Positions 1 to 7,289 of a DNA stretch of 33,842 nucleotides are shown here, one piece after another. The notes under the pieces were generated by a model, which saw only the letters and a list, made by a program, of their open reading frames with translations, was not told the DNA's origin and did not search any database. Numbering within the stretch: position 1 is the stretch's first letter; each line of letters starts with the position of its first letter. A program made the translations under genes and the position numbers. This DNA comes from Neobacillus muris (GTDB lineage Bacteria > Bacillota > Bacilli > Bacillales > Cytobacillaceae), in the NCBI RefSeq assembly GCF_943193175.1, contig NZ_CALPDF010000048.1, forward strand, positions 1 to 33,842, read 5' to 3'.

Positions 1-260
1 GACAAAAACCAGTTTTCCTTCACCGATTTTGGCGCCTTAACCCTTTCATGACGACAAAAACCAGTTTTCCTTCACCGATTTTGGCGCCTTAACCCTTTCA
101 TGACGACAAAAACCAGTTTACCTTCACCGATTTTGGCGCCTTGACCCTTTCATGACGACAAAAACCAGTTTACCTTCACCGATTTTGGCGCCTTAACCCT
201 TTCATGACGACAAAAACCAGTTTACCTTCACCGATTTTGGCGCCTTAACCCTTTCATGAC
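1..260. repeat. Five 52-bp tandem repeats
   Basis: Five head-to-tail copies of a 52-bp unit start at 1, 53, 105, 157 and 209. Each begins GACAAAAACCAGTTT and ends CCCTTTCATGAC. Copies 1 and 2 are identical. Copies 3 to 5 carry one T-to-A change, and copy 3 has one further A-to-G change. There are no unique spacers, so this is not a CRISPR array. The unit is 52 bp with no open frame running through the array. The window starts at a unit boundary, so the array may continue to the left. The junction motif CATGACGACAAA recurs near 7243 and, decayed, near 28077, which points to a dispersed repeat family. Confidence 0.95.
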
Positions 261-264
261 CCTT

Positions 265-322
265 CTACGTGACCCTAACTTCTCTTTTCCCATTATAAGG
301 TCACGTAGATGACCTTATAATG
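265..322. other. Two mutually exclusive hairpins
   Basis: CTACGTGACC (265-274) pairs with GGTCACGTAG (299-308). CATTATAAGGTCA (291-303) pairs perfectly with TGACCTTATAATG (310-322). Bases 299-303 belong to both stems, so only one can form at a time, as in an attenuator. Neither is followed by a T tract on either strand and no gene in the window is obviously controlled by them. The rest of 323-400 shows nothing recognisable. Confidence 0.6.
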
Positions 323-400
323 AAACATAGTCCGCGACCATTGGAGAAAACACCCCCTCATTTGGAACCAGATCACTTCATGTCCATATCCCCAGCAAAC

Positions 401-429
401 AAAAAAGAAGGGCAATCCCCTTCTTTTTT
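401..429 (-). terminator. Intrinsic terminator of serA
   Basis: Perfect 12-bp stem AAAAAAGAAGGG (401-412) with CCCTTCTTTTTT (418-429) and a 5-nt loop, about 22 nt past the serA stop. The A/T ends give a U tract in either direction, so it can act bidirectionally. Confidence 0.85.
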
Positions 430-450
430 AATTATATATACTGTTAAAGT

Positions 451-1650
451 TTAAATCACACGAACCTTTACAATACCTTCAATTTGATTGATTTTGGCAA
501 GCAGCCCTGGGATCGTTTCGCCATTCACTTTCTCATCAATGTCGATCATCGTATAAGCATAACTGCCGCGGCTTCTGTTTACCATGTCCGCAATATTTAA
601 ATGATAGCTTGAAATCGCAGAAGTAATTTGACCGACCATGTTTGGAACGTTATGGTGGAAAGCCGTAACCCGGCGCTTTCCTGTATAAGGAAGCGACGCA
701 TTAGGAAAGTTGACTGAATTCTTGATGTTCCCGGTTTCCAAATATTCCTTGACCTGACGTGCTGCCATGATCGCGCAGTTTTCCTCTGATTCCTCCGTTG
801 ACGCACCAAGATGCGGAGTGCAGATGGTATTCTTCATTTTTAACACATTCTCGTTCGGGAAGTCCGTAACATATTTTCCGACTTTTCCGCTTTCCAGCGC
901 AGCCGCCATATCTTCCTCATTGACGAGCTCACCGCGTGAGAAATTCAAAATGTAAACCCCATCCTTCATAATACTGAAGGTGTCTTTATTGAACATGCCA
1001 CCCGTGTCTTTCGTAAAAGGCACATGGACGGTAATATAATCAGACTCAGCAAACAATTGCTCCATCGTCATCGCCCGCTGAACATTGCGGGACAGCTTCC
1101 AAGCCGTATCGACCGAAATAAATGGGTCAAATCCGATCACTTCCATATCTAAATCAAGCGCATCATTCGCAACCAGTGCGCCAATTGCTCCCAAACCGAT
1201 GATGCCAAGCGTTTTCCCTTTGATTTCTTTACCGACAAATTGTTTCTTTCCGGCTTCCACCAGCTTTGGCACCTGGTCTCCTTCAGCAGCCAGTGTTTTC
1301 GTCCATGCCACTCCCTCATAAAGGTTACGGGAAGAAGCCATCAGCGAGGTTAACACCAATTCTTTTACCGCATTAGCATTGGCGCCTGGCGTATTGAACA
1401 CAACAATTCCTTGATCCGTGCATTTATCGATCGGAATATTGTTGACCCCAGCGCCTGCCCGTGCGATGGCTTTTAAATTAGCGCCGAAATCCATAGAATG
1501 CATATTGAAGCTGCGAACGACAATGGCATCCGGATCCTCACAATGGTTGTCAACGACATAGCCCTCCTGATTGAATACCTTTAGGCCGCTCTCCGCGATT
1601 TGGTTTAATGGTTTAACGGTTTTCACTTTATCCGCAACTAATGTACTCAT
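451..1650 (-). CDS. serA: D-3-phosphoglycerate dehydrogenase
   Basis: NAD-dependent cytoplasmic enzyme that oxidises 3-phosphoglycerate to 3-phosphohydroxypyruvate, the first step of serine synthesis. The 399-residue protein is the short form: substrate domain, Rossmann NAD domain with GLGAIG near residue 155, and a C-terminal ACT-like domain (about 325-399) that would serve serine feedback. The D-2-hydroxyacid dehydrogenase catalytic residues are visible as Arg in NFSRGELV, Glu in FPNENV and His in TPHLGAST. The ATG follows AGAGGG at normal spacing. The gene is monocistronic, with its own promoter, a ZTP-type riboswitch leader and a terminator. Serine feeds glycine and one-carbon units, which fits control by a purine/folate stress signal. 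Family assignment is firm. Confidence 0.95.
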   Translation of the reverse strand: MSTLVADKVKTVKPLNQIAESGLKVFNQEGYVVDNHCEDPDAIVVRSFNMHSMDFGANLKAIARAGAGVNNIPIDKCTDQGIVVFNTPGANANAVKELVLTSLMASSRNLYEGVAWTKTLAAEGDQVPKLVEAGKKQFVGKEIKGKTLGIIGLGAIGALVANDALDLDMEVIGFDPFISVDTAWKLSRNVQRAMTMEQLFAESDYITVHVPFTKDTGGMFNKDTFSIMKDGVYILNFSRGELVNEEDMAAALESGKVGKYVTDFPNENVLKMKNTICTPHLGASTEESEENCAIMAARQVKEYLETGNIKNSVNFPNASLPYTGKRRVTAFHHNVPNMVGQITSAISSYHLNIADMVNRSRGSYAYTMIDIDEKVNGETIPGLLAKINQIEGIVKVRVI

Positions 1651-1669
1651 CTTTTTATCCCTCTTTTAA

Positions 1670-1783
1670 TTAAAGATAGTTATAAAGTTCACAATCATAA
1701 GCCCGATTTTTTTCATCATCCAAAGATTTTGAAAGCTTACACCCAATACACTCTTTAAAGTCGTATTGACGATCCCCTCCCAT
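1670..1783 (-). CDS. Possible small CxxC ORF in the serA leader
   Basis: A 37-codon frame starts at an ATG just past the riboswitch terminator hairpin and stops about 20 nt before serA. Its product contains ECIGCKLSK, which recalls the N-terminal zinc motif of HIT-family proteins, but nothing else of that domain is present. No good ribosome binding site precedes the ATG. It may be a chance frame, a leader peptide or the remnant of a HIT gene. Confidence 0.22.
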   Translation of the reverse strand: MGGDRQYDFKECIGCKLSKSLDDEKNRAYDCELYNYL

Positions 1784-1791
1784 TAAACATA

Positions 1792-1823
1792 AAGAGGCAA
1801 GGGGATGGACTCCCTTACCTCTT
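1792..1823 (-). terminator. Riboswitch expression-platform hairpin
   Basis: AAGAGGTAAGGG (minus strand, 1823-1812) pairs with CCCTTGCCTCTT (1803-1792), giving 12 bp with one T-G pair. It directly abuts the conserved 3' segment of the ZTP aptamer. The following sequence TTATGTTTAA is only moderately U-rich, so termination is likely but not certain. Ligand binding would be expected to favour read-through into serA. Confidence 0.65.
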
Positions 1824-1891
1824 GCCCAGGCGAACGGCATCGACACTATGTGCTCCCTCACGGTTTATCCGCGTTCGCCAGTTACACATAG
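1822..1891 (-). promoter_or_regulatory. ZTP (pfl-type) riboswitch aptamer
   Basis: On the minus strand the serA leader holds the hallmarks of the pfl RNA. P1 is CTATGTG (1891-1885) with CACATAG (1852-1846). Inside it come ACTGGCGAACG, a small P2 hairpin and GAGGGAGC. After a linker comes CCGTTCGCCTGGGCA, ending near 1823. The ACTGGCG and GCCTGGGC segments are the recognised invariant parts of the ZTP-sensing aptamer. Known members control purine, folate and one-carbon genes. Here the downstream gene is serA, the entry to serine and one-carbon supply. Class assignment is from motif recall, not a covariance search. Confidence 0.82.
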
Positions 1892-1908
1892 CCTTTTTCA
1901 TTTTTCTT

Positions 1909-1937
1909 AGTTTAACAAATTTTCTATTAACTTTCAA
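1909..1937 (-). promoter_or_regulatory. Sigma-A promoter of serA
   Basis: On the minus strand TTGAAA (1937-1932) and TAAACT (1914-1909) are separated by exactly 17 nt. Transcription would start near 1902, about 11 nt before the riboswitch P1 stem. Confidence 0.7.
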
Positions 1938-1982
1938 TCTTTTAAAATTTTTCACTATGTAGTAATTTAAATTGTAGAAAAT

Positions 1983-2009
1983 TGAAACTACGGAACTAGG
2001 ATACTCGTA
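1983..2009 (+). promoter_or_regulatory. ECF (sigma-W type) promoter of ydbST
   Basis: TGAAAC (1983-1988) and CGTA (2006-2009) with a 17-nt spacer match the sigma-W/ECF pattern. In B. subtilis ydbST is an established sigma-W operon, so motif and gene identity support each other. The leader before the GAGGTG ribosome binding site is very short. Confidence 0.65.
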
Positions 2010-2032
2010 TAGGATTGTTGAGGTGAAAGAAC

Positions 2033-2551
2033 ATGTACCTGTCTATAGAAGAACCCACGGAAAAAATTTCATCCAATGCGGTAAGTGTTTGGAGAATATC
2101 AAATACCCTCGGCCATTTGTCGGCCCTGATAATCGCTGCCATTTTGCTTGTGTGCAGCAGGCAGTTTGGCTGGTATGTATGGATTGGAACAGTCCTGTAC
2201 GGCCTTAGCGGAATCATCCTTTTATCGGCTATCTATTCGATTGCGATAGAGCCTGTCTACCTGCAGCGCACCTGGCGATATCAAATTGACGAGGAATTCG
2301 TTCAATTAAAGCATGGAAGATGGCGTGAGAAACATACGCTCATCCCAATGGAAAAAGTGGAATACGTCCGCTCAGAACAAGGACCCTTCATGCGTCGGTA
2401 TAACTTGTACAGCATTGAAGTAGGCACTACTACTACCAGCCATGTCATCCCTGCGATACCTTCAGAGGAAGCCAAAAAGGTAAAGGCTCAAATTGCTGTG
2501 TATGCAAAAATAAAAGACAAAGATTTCGTGGAAGGAGAAAAAGGCGCGTGA
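2033..2551 (+). CDS. ydbS: bPH2-domain membrane protein, YdbS family
   Basis: Small membrane protein of 172 residues. Two hydrophobic segments (about 27-45 and 50-72) are followed by a cytoplasmic bacterial PH-like domain (bPH2/DUF304, about 80-160), recognisable in the YQIDEEFVQLKHG and LIPMEKVEYVRSEQGP region. The ATG lies 7-8 nt after GAGGTG. The stop overlaps the ydbT start by four bases (GTGA), indicating translational coupling. In B. subtilis the ydbST pair belongs to the sigma-W cell-envelope stress regulon and helps resist membrane-active peptides; the biochemical mechanism is not known. The ECF-type promoter upstream suggests the same control here. Confidence 0.85.
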   Translation: MYLSIEEPTEKISSNAVSVWRISNTLGHLSALIIAAILLVCSRQFGWYVWIGTVLYGLSGIILLSAIYSIAIEPVYLQRTWRYQIDEEFVQLKHGRWREKHTLIPMEKVEYVRSEQGPFMRRYNLYSIEVGTTTTSHVIPAIPSEEAKKVKAQIAVYAKIKDKDFVEGEKGA

Positions 2552-3978
2552 CCCCAACTGTTAAACGATATCACCCTGCCATGATCGCCCTGGACTTCGT
2601 CTCTTTTATCAAAGGCTGGTCTAGCGTTTTTCTTATTTTGTTCATTTTCAAAGCCTCCTCCTCCTCCAGCTTGGTGATTGGTGGACGTTACCTCTTTTTC
2701 ATGGGCATGTTTTTTTCCATTGTTTGGAGTTTTTTTAAATGGTACTTTCATCAATACGAAATCACAGCGGACACCCTTATCCTCCGTGAAGGGGTTTTTG
2801 TAAAAGAGCAGCGCAGTGTGCCGTTTGAACGGATCCATAATCAAAAATCAAATACCACCTTCGTTCACCGCTGGTTTGGCCTGACTTCCCTGACACTTGA
2901 AACCGGCACAAGCGGCGAAAATGCCTCCTTTCGTTTCCCTGTCATAACCGAGGAAGAGAAACGACGGATCCTGTCTCACCTAGAAGGAAACTATACGGAG
3001 GAAAACAATCAGCTTGAGGAGCCTTCAGGCCGGACGATTCATTTTCGCTCTACAAAAAAGGACTTAATAAAGGCATCGTTTACGTCTTTAAGCTTTTTTG
3101 CCATTTTTCCGATTGTAAGTGCCATTTATTTTAATCTAGCTGACTATTTTGAAATTGAAAAAACGGCGAAAACTGCCCTTGATTACTTATTCATCCATTG
3201 GTGGATGCTCCTTGTTCTTCTCATTCCAACACTTGCTTTATCCTGTGTCATAGGTTTTATCAAAACCTACATCAAGTATGGGAACTATGTGATTAGTGAT
3301 GATAAGGAGCGTATTTATATAGAAAAAGGAGCAGGAAATTTTATTAGTTTTTCCATTCCGAAGCATAGAGTGCAAGCAGTTGTCGTGAAACAGTCACTAT
3401 TGAAGCGGATGCTCGGCCTGGTATCGATTAAGCTCATCAGCGCCGGCAGCTTTGAAGAGGAAAAAAATCAAGAAACAAGTTCTCTTTATCCGTTTATGCC
3501 CAAGCAAGAGGCCTACCGGATATTACAAACGATGCTTCCCCATTATCAGATTGTCGAACAGATGGAACGGTTTCCCATCAGAGTATTATGGCTTAAACTC
3601 CTCCATCCCTATTATTTGACGATCGCAGCGATAATCGTCTTGCTGATTTTTAAAAAGGAGTGGCTGTGGTTGGCAGCTCTTGTCTTCGCCCTATCCATTG
3701 CTGAACGTATTTGTGACTACTGGTTTACCGGTTATATCCGCTATGGACATACGATCCAAATCCGCAATGGCGGCTTTACTAATAAAACATTTGTCACTCA
3801 CCTGGAACGAATCCAGCAGATAACCGTCCAGCATTCCTGGCTCGAGCGGAAGTTCGGTGTTGCCACGATTCTTTTTTCCAATAAAGCAAAACCGCTGCAT
3901 GTGAGCAAATTATACGGGGTTTCCAAAGAGGAAGCGGTCAGCTTTTATAACTGGTATCACCAAAAATCTGCCTCGTAA
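2548..3978 (+). CDS. ydbT: bPH2-domain membrane protein, YdbT family
   Basis: Partner of YdbS, 476 residues, with a GTG start overlapping the ydbS stop. The order is a hydrophobic pair, a bPH2 domain (about 70-150, with VPFERIHNQKS), a second hydrophobic pair, a second PH-like domain (about 245-330, FSIPKHRVQAV), a third hydrophobic pair near 355-385 and a third PH-like domain (about 395-476, VTHLERIQQITVQHSWLERK). The recurring arginine-plus-Q(A/S/I) motif identifies the repeats. The length matches YdbT. YdbS and YdbT probably form one membrane complex in envelope-stress defence; that is inferred from operon structure and known B. subtilis genetics. A terminator overlaps the end of the gene. 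Confidence 0.85.
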   Translation: MTPTVKRYHPAMIALDFVSFIKGWSSVFLILFIFKASSSSSLVIGGRYLFFMGMFFSIVWSFFKWYFHQYEITADTLILREGVFVKEQRSVPFERIHNQKSNTTFVHRWFGLTSLTLETGTSGENASFRFPVITEEEKRRILSHLEGNYTEENNQLEEPSGRTIHFRSTKKDLIKASFTSLSFFAIFPIVSAIYFNLADYFEIEKTAKTALDYLFIHWWMLLVLLIPTLALSCVIGFIKTYIKYGNYVISDDKERIYIEKGAGNFISFSIPKHRVQAVVVKQSLLKRMLGLVSIKLISAGSFEEEKNQETSSLYPFMPKQEAYRILQTMLPHYQIVEQMERFPIRVLWLKLLHPYYLTIAAIIVLLIFKKEWLWLAALVFALSIAERICDYWFTGYIRYGHTIQIRNGGFTNKTFVTHLERIQQITVQHSWLERKFGVATILFSNKAKPLHVSKLYGVSKEEAVSFYNWYHQKSAS

Positions 3979-4001
3979 CCCGAGTTCTTGGCGGATTTTT
4001 T
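3962..4001 (+). terminator. Intrinsic terminator of ydbST
   Basis: AAAAATCTGCC (3962-3972) pairs with GGCGGATTTTT (3990-4000) with one T-G pair, and a small CTCG/CGAG hairpin sits inside the loop. The stem starts within the last codons of ydbT and ends in a T run. Confidence 0.75.
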
Positions 4002-4125
4002 AGAAAAAAAAAGCGAAATTATCTTTCACCATGCACATAACCAAACTGTCTTTAATATATTCTTAATGACATTTAACAGCTAAACTCACGAACAAGTCGA
4101 AATTTGTAAAAAAATAATTTTTCTA

Positions 4126-4154
4126 TTGATATTTTCATTATATGCTGATAATAT
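4126..4154 (+). promoter_or_regulatory. Sigma-A promoter of polyamine leader/operon
   Basis: TTGATA (4126-4131) and TAATAT (4149-4154) with an exact 17-nt spacer. The start would be near 4162, more than 500 nt ahead of the first start codon. Between 4002 and 4125 nothing else was recognised. Confidence 0.75.
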
Positions 4155-4161
4155 AAAGGAG

Positions 4162-4592
4162 CATTTAATTGGAAAGCTAATATTCAATATATCGTGAGTC
4201 TTTCCAAGCAGATAATTTTGACCACTTCCGAATCGGGAGTTAAGGCAACGGTGTGCCGGGTCAAATGCCGATTGGCAACTTTTTGTTGCCTTATTGATTG
4301 AGTTAAAAGCTCAAATTTTATAAGTTGGTTACTTTACAACCGGTGCATATGCACATCAACTTGTGAAACGGTCAATAAGAGTGGTAAAAGTGATTATTTG
4401 CTATATAGACTCTGATCCCTAAAATGATATATTTTGAATATTAAAGAGCTTCCTTCATGACGTCCTTTTGGACAGTTAAGGCTGATGAACCTATATGACT
4501 TTGTCATGGGGATCTTATGCTTTTTTAATATGACGACTATATCCAAAGCAAGTGTGGTGCGCAATTATGCGATAATCTTCACTTGCTTTTTT
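4162..4592 (+). ncRNA. Structured leader RNA of unassigned class
   Basis: About 430 nt lie between a good promoter and a strong terminator, with no plausible gene. The stretch folds into a series of local elements. TTGGAAAG/CTTTCCAA (4169-4176 with 4200-4207) forms the first stem. GACC/GGGTC (4220-4262) encloses an ACTTCCG/CGGGAGT hairpin and a GGCA/TGCC hairpin. GGCAAC/GTTGCC (4274-4290) follows. AAGTTG/CAACTT (4322-4362) encloses GGTT/AACC and GTGC/GCAC hairpins. GTCC/GGAC and ATGAC/GTCAT lie at 4462-4473 and 4495-4507. Two stems that each enclose two hairpins look like three-way junctions. I could not match it to the lysine, M-box, cobalamin, T-box, c-di-GMP or SAM classes. It may be a riboswitch or attenuator for the polyamine genes, or an independent RNA. 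Confidence 0.5.
4545..4592 (+). terminator. Terminator ahead of polyamine operon
   Basis: AAAGCAAGTG (4545-4554) pairs with CACTTGCTTT (4580-4589), with an inner CGCA/TGCG hairpin and a following T6 run. It lies about 80 nt before the first start codon, where a regulated leader terminator would be. A second promoter between here and 4670 was not evident. Confidence 0.85.
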
Positions 4593-4669
4593 GTTGTTTT
4601 CAAAATTAGAGGGTATCACACTAGTTCCTCTGTGCACTGCAAAAATCTATTAGGTTAGGAGATAGGAAA

Positions 4670-5869
4670 ATGGGGAAAGCACTTATTATTGGTTGCGGCG
4701 GCGTGGCTCAAGTAGCCATCCATAAATGTGTTCAAAACAGTGAGGTATTTGAAGAGATTTGTATCGCCAGCCGTACAAAATCAAAATGCGACGATTTAAA
4801 AGCCAAGCTAGATGGCGGAAAAACAAAAATTACCACTGCTCAGGTGGATGCAAATAATGTAGAAGAGCTCATTGCTTTAATTAATGAAGTAAAACCAGAT
4901 ATCGTGATGAATTTGGCATTGCCATATCAAGATTTAACGATTATGGATGCCTGCTTGGCAACAAAAACAAATTACTTAGATACAGCTAACTATGAACCTG
5001 AAGATACAGCAAAATTTGAATATAAATGGCAATGGGACTACCATGAGCGCTTCCGCGAAGCTGGCATTACCGCTCTTTTAGGCAGCGGTTTTGACCCAGG
5101 TGTAACCGGCGTATTCTCTGCCTATGCCCTTAAACATCATTTTGATGAAATTGAATACATTGACATCCTTGACTGTAACGGCGGGGATCACGGCTATCCA
5201 TTTGCGACCAACTTCAACCCAGAAATCAACATCCGTGAAGTTTCGGCAAACGGACGTTATTGGGAAAATGGCGAATGGATCGAAACAAAGCCAATGGAAA
5301 TCAAGCGCGTTTATAACTTCGATGAAGTCGGCGAAAAAGATATGTACTTGCTGTACCACGAAGAGCTTGAATCTCTTGCGAAAAACGTTCCAGGACTTAA
5401 GCGGATCCGTTTCTTCATGACATTCGGCCAAAGCTACCTGACTCACCTGAAATGTCTTGAAAATGTCGGCATGACTTCGATCGAGCCAATTGAATTTGAA
5501 GGAAAACAAATTATCCCGCTCCAATTCTTGAAAGCTGTTCTGCCAGACCCAGCAACACTTGGTCCGCGTACGAAAGGAAAAACCAACATTGGTTGTATCT
5601 TCCGCGGCAAAAAAGATGGAAAAGATAAAGTTTACTATGTTTACAATATTTGTGACCATGAAGCATGCTACAAAGAAGTGGGCTCTCAAGCCGTTTCTTA
5701 TACAACTGGCGTTCCTGCGATGATTGGCGCCATGATGTTAATGACTGGAAAATGGGATTACAAAGGCGTTTACAATATTGAAGAGTTCGATCCAGACCCA
5801 TTCATGGATGCATTGAACAAATGGGGACTACCATGGAAGGAAAGCTTTGACCCAGAGCTAGTGGACTAA
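4670..5869 (+). CDS. Carboxy(nor)spermidine dehydrogenase, saccharopine dehydrogenase family
   Basis: 399-residue cytoplasmic NAD(P)H-dependent reductase. The N-terminus has a Rossmann motif (IIGCGGVAQVAIHKC), then LALPYQD and GSGFDPGVTGVF typical of the saccharopine dehydrogenase family, and a central substrate domain. This branch condenses aspartate-beta-semialdehyde with a diamine (1,3-diaminopropane or putrescine) and reduces the Schiff base to carboxynorspermidine or carboxyspermidine. Assignment to polyamine rather than lysine metabolism rests on the decarboxylase gene that begins two bases after the stop. The diamine cannot be told from sequence. The ATG follows GGAGATAGGAAA. Expression probably depends on the leader RNA and terminator upstream. 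Confidence 0.87.
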   Translation: MGKALIIGCGGVAQVAIHKCVQNSEVFEEICIASRTKSKCDDLKAKLDGGKTKITTAQVDANNVEELIALINEVKPDIVMNLALPYQDLTIMDACLATKTNYLDTANYEPEDTAKFEYKWQWDYHERFREAGITALLGSGFDPGVTGVFSAYALKHHFDEIEYIDILDCNGGDHGYPFATNFNPEINIREVSANGRYWENGEWIETKPMEIKRVYNFDEVGEKDMYLLYHEELESLAKNVPGLKRIRFFMTFGQSYLTHLKCLENVGMTSIEPIEFEGKQIIPLQFLKAVLPDPATLGPRTKGKTNIGCIFRGKKDGKDKVYYVYNICDHEACYKEVGSQAVSYTTGVPAMIGAMMLMTGKWDYKGVYNIEEFDPDPFMDALNKWGLPWKESFDPELVD

Positions 5870-5871
5870 GG

Positions 5872-6999
5872 ATGAGATTTGAAGAATTACCAACACCATG
5901 TTATGTAGTAGATGAAGAGCTTTTAGAAAAAAATCTTAAAGTCCTGAACGGTGTGATGCAGCGGACAGGAGCAAAGATTGTTTTAGCCCAAAAAGCATTT
6001 TCCATGTTTTCATTGTATCCTCTCATTGGGGAATATTTAAGCGGCACGACCGCGAGCGGCCTTTACGAGGCACGCTTAGGCTATGAAGAGATGGGCAAAG
6101 AAAACCATGTGTTTTCCGCTGCCTATAGAGAAGAGGAAATGGATGAAATTATTTCCATTTGCGATCACATTATCTTTAACTCCAACACCCAGCTGGAAAA
6201 GTTTAAGGATAAGGTGCTTGCGGCTGGCAGAAAAGTGGGTCTTCGCATCAATCCTAGATGTTCCACCCAAGTGGGGCATGCGATCTATGATCCATGTTCC
6301 CCTGGTTCCAGATTTGGTGTAAATATTGACAATTTCCGTCCGGAATTGCTGGACGGTGTGACGGGGCTTCACTTCCACACCCTTTGCCAGCAAAACTCTG
6401 ACGATTTGGAAACAACCCTAAATGCCGTGGAAGAACAGTTTGGCCCATGGCTTTCACAAATGGAATGGATCAACTTTGGCGGCGGCCATCATATTACGAG
6501 AGAAGATTATGATATTCCCCGCCTAGAGGCCTGCATCAAGAGAATGCAGGAGAAATATGGCTTGGAAGTATACCTGGAGCCAGGCGAAGCCGTTGCATTG
6601 AATGCCGGTTATTTAGTCACAACGGTGCTTGATACGGTTGAAAACGGGATGGATATCGCGATTCTTGACACATCTGCTTCCTGCCATATGCCAGATGTGC
6701 TGGAAATGCCTTACCGCCCTCCTTTGTTTGGATCGGGTGAGGCTGGCGAGAAGCCATATACGTACCGCCTTGGCGGCCAGACCTGCTTGACTGGGGATGT
6801 CATCGGCGATTACTCCTTTGACCAGCCATTAAAGCTTGGCGACCGGTTAGTGTTTGGCGATATGGCAATTTACACCATGGTTAAAAACACCACATTCAAC
6901 GGTATGCCGTTACCAGCCATTGCCGTTAAGCATAAAGATGGGGACTGTGAAGTGGTCCATCAATTTAGCTATCAAGATTTTAAGATGAGATTAGCATAA
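5872..6999 (+). CDS. nspC: Carboxynorspermidine/carboxyspermidine decarboxylase
   Basis: 375-residue PLP enzyme of the alanine racemase-fold (fold III) decarboxylases, removing CO2 from carboxynorspermidine or carboxyspermidine to give norspermidine or spermidine. Visible are the PLP lysine in LAQKAFSMF (about residue 42), the GLHFHTLCQQ strand, EPGEAVALNAG that helps bind PLP, DTSASCHMPDVLEMPYRPP, and GGQTCLTGDVIGDY with the active-site Cys and Asp expected at the dimer interface. Length matches NspC. It starts two bases after the upstream stop, with the ribosome binding site inside the upstream 3' end, so the genes are translationally coupled. Together they form the aminopropyltransferase-independent polyamine route. 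Confidence 0.9.
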   Translation: MRFEELPTPCYVVDEELLEKNLKVLNGVMQRTGAKIVLAQKAFSMFSLYPLIGEYLSGTTASGLYEARLGYEEMGKENHVFSAAYREEEMDEIISICDHIIFNSNTQLEKFKDKVLAAGRKVGLRINPRCSTQVGHAIYDPCSPGSRFGVNIDNFRPELLDGVTGLHFHTLCQQNSDDLETTLNAVEEQFGPWLSQMEWINFGGGHHITREDYDIPRLEACIKRMQEKYGLEVYLEPGEAVALNAGYLVTTVLDTVENGMDIAILDTSASCHMPDVLEMPYRPPLFGSGEAGEKPYTYRLGGQTCLTGDVIGDYSFDQPLKLGDRLVFGDMAIYTMVKNTTFNGMPLPAIAVKHKDGDCEVVHQFSYQDFKMRLA

Positions 7000-7101
7000 A
7001 GATAAAATAATAGATGAACACCAGATTCCAAAACAGGTAAAGAGTTCATTTGAGGCGCATAACCTTGTTTTGGTAAAGTGTTTGGCAGCAAAAAATCATA
7101 G

Positions 7102-7142
7102 AAAAGAGTGCCTTTTTAAATAGAAATGGCACTCTTTTTTAT
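7102..7142 (+). terminator. Terminator of polyamine operon
   Basis: AAAAGAGTGCC (7102-7112) pairs perfectly with GGCACTCTTTT (7128-7138), followed by more T. Upstream, CCAAAACAGG and CCTTGTTTTGG (about 7029-7075) form an additional imperfect inverted repeat. Confidence 0.85.
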
Positions 7143-7240
7143 CTAGGCTGTTTTTTCTCAAAATTTGCTTCGTTTGAGATAAGTGATTGCGGAAGATTTT
7201 TGCCGATTTCCAAGGCGAGTTTTGTCCTCAACATGAAGCG

Positions 7241-7289
7241 GTCATGACGACAAAGATCAGGGACCGGGGCCAAGTTTTGTCGTCATGAC
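7241..7289. repeat. 14-bp inverted repeat, CATGACGACAAA family
   Basis: GTCATGACGACAAA (7241-7254) and TTTGTCGTCATGAC (7276-7289) are perfect complements around a 21-nt GC-rich loop. The arm carries the same core as the 52-bp array at 1-260 and the decayed array near 28.1 kb. A diverged fragment (TTTTGTCC...ACATGA, about 7220-7235) precedes it. It lies between a terminator and the next gene, not in a coding region. Confidence 0.8.

Noticed and set aside
1..260. CRISPR array
   Set aside because: The repeats are directly adjacent with no unique spacers, and no cas gene is present.
1660..1950. T-box leader for serA
   Set aside because: The conserved T-box antiterminator sequence AGGGTGGNACCGCG is absent, while ZTP aptamer motifs are present.
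4162..4592. Lysine riboswitch, since the next gene resembles saccharopine dehydrogenase
   Set aside because: None of the conserved L-box segments were found, and the downstream genes are for polyamine, not lysine, metabolism.
5078..5689. 203-codon ORF on the minus strand
   Set aside because: It is an antisense shadow of the polyamine dehydrogenase gene, which has clear family motifs.
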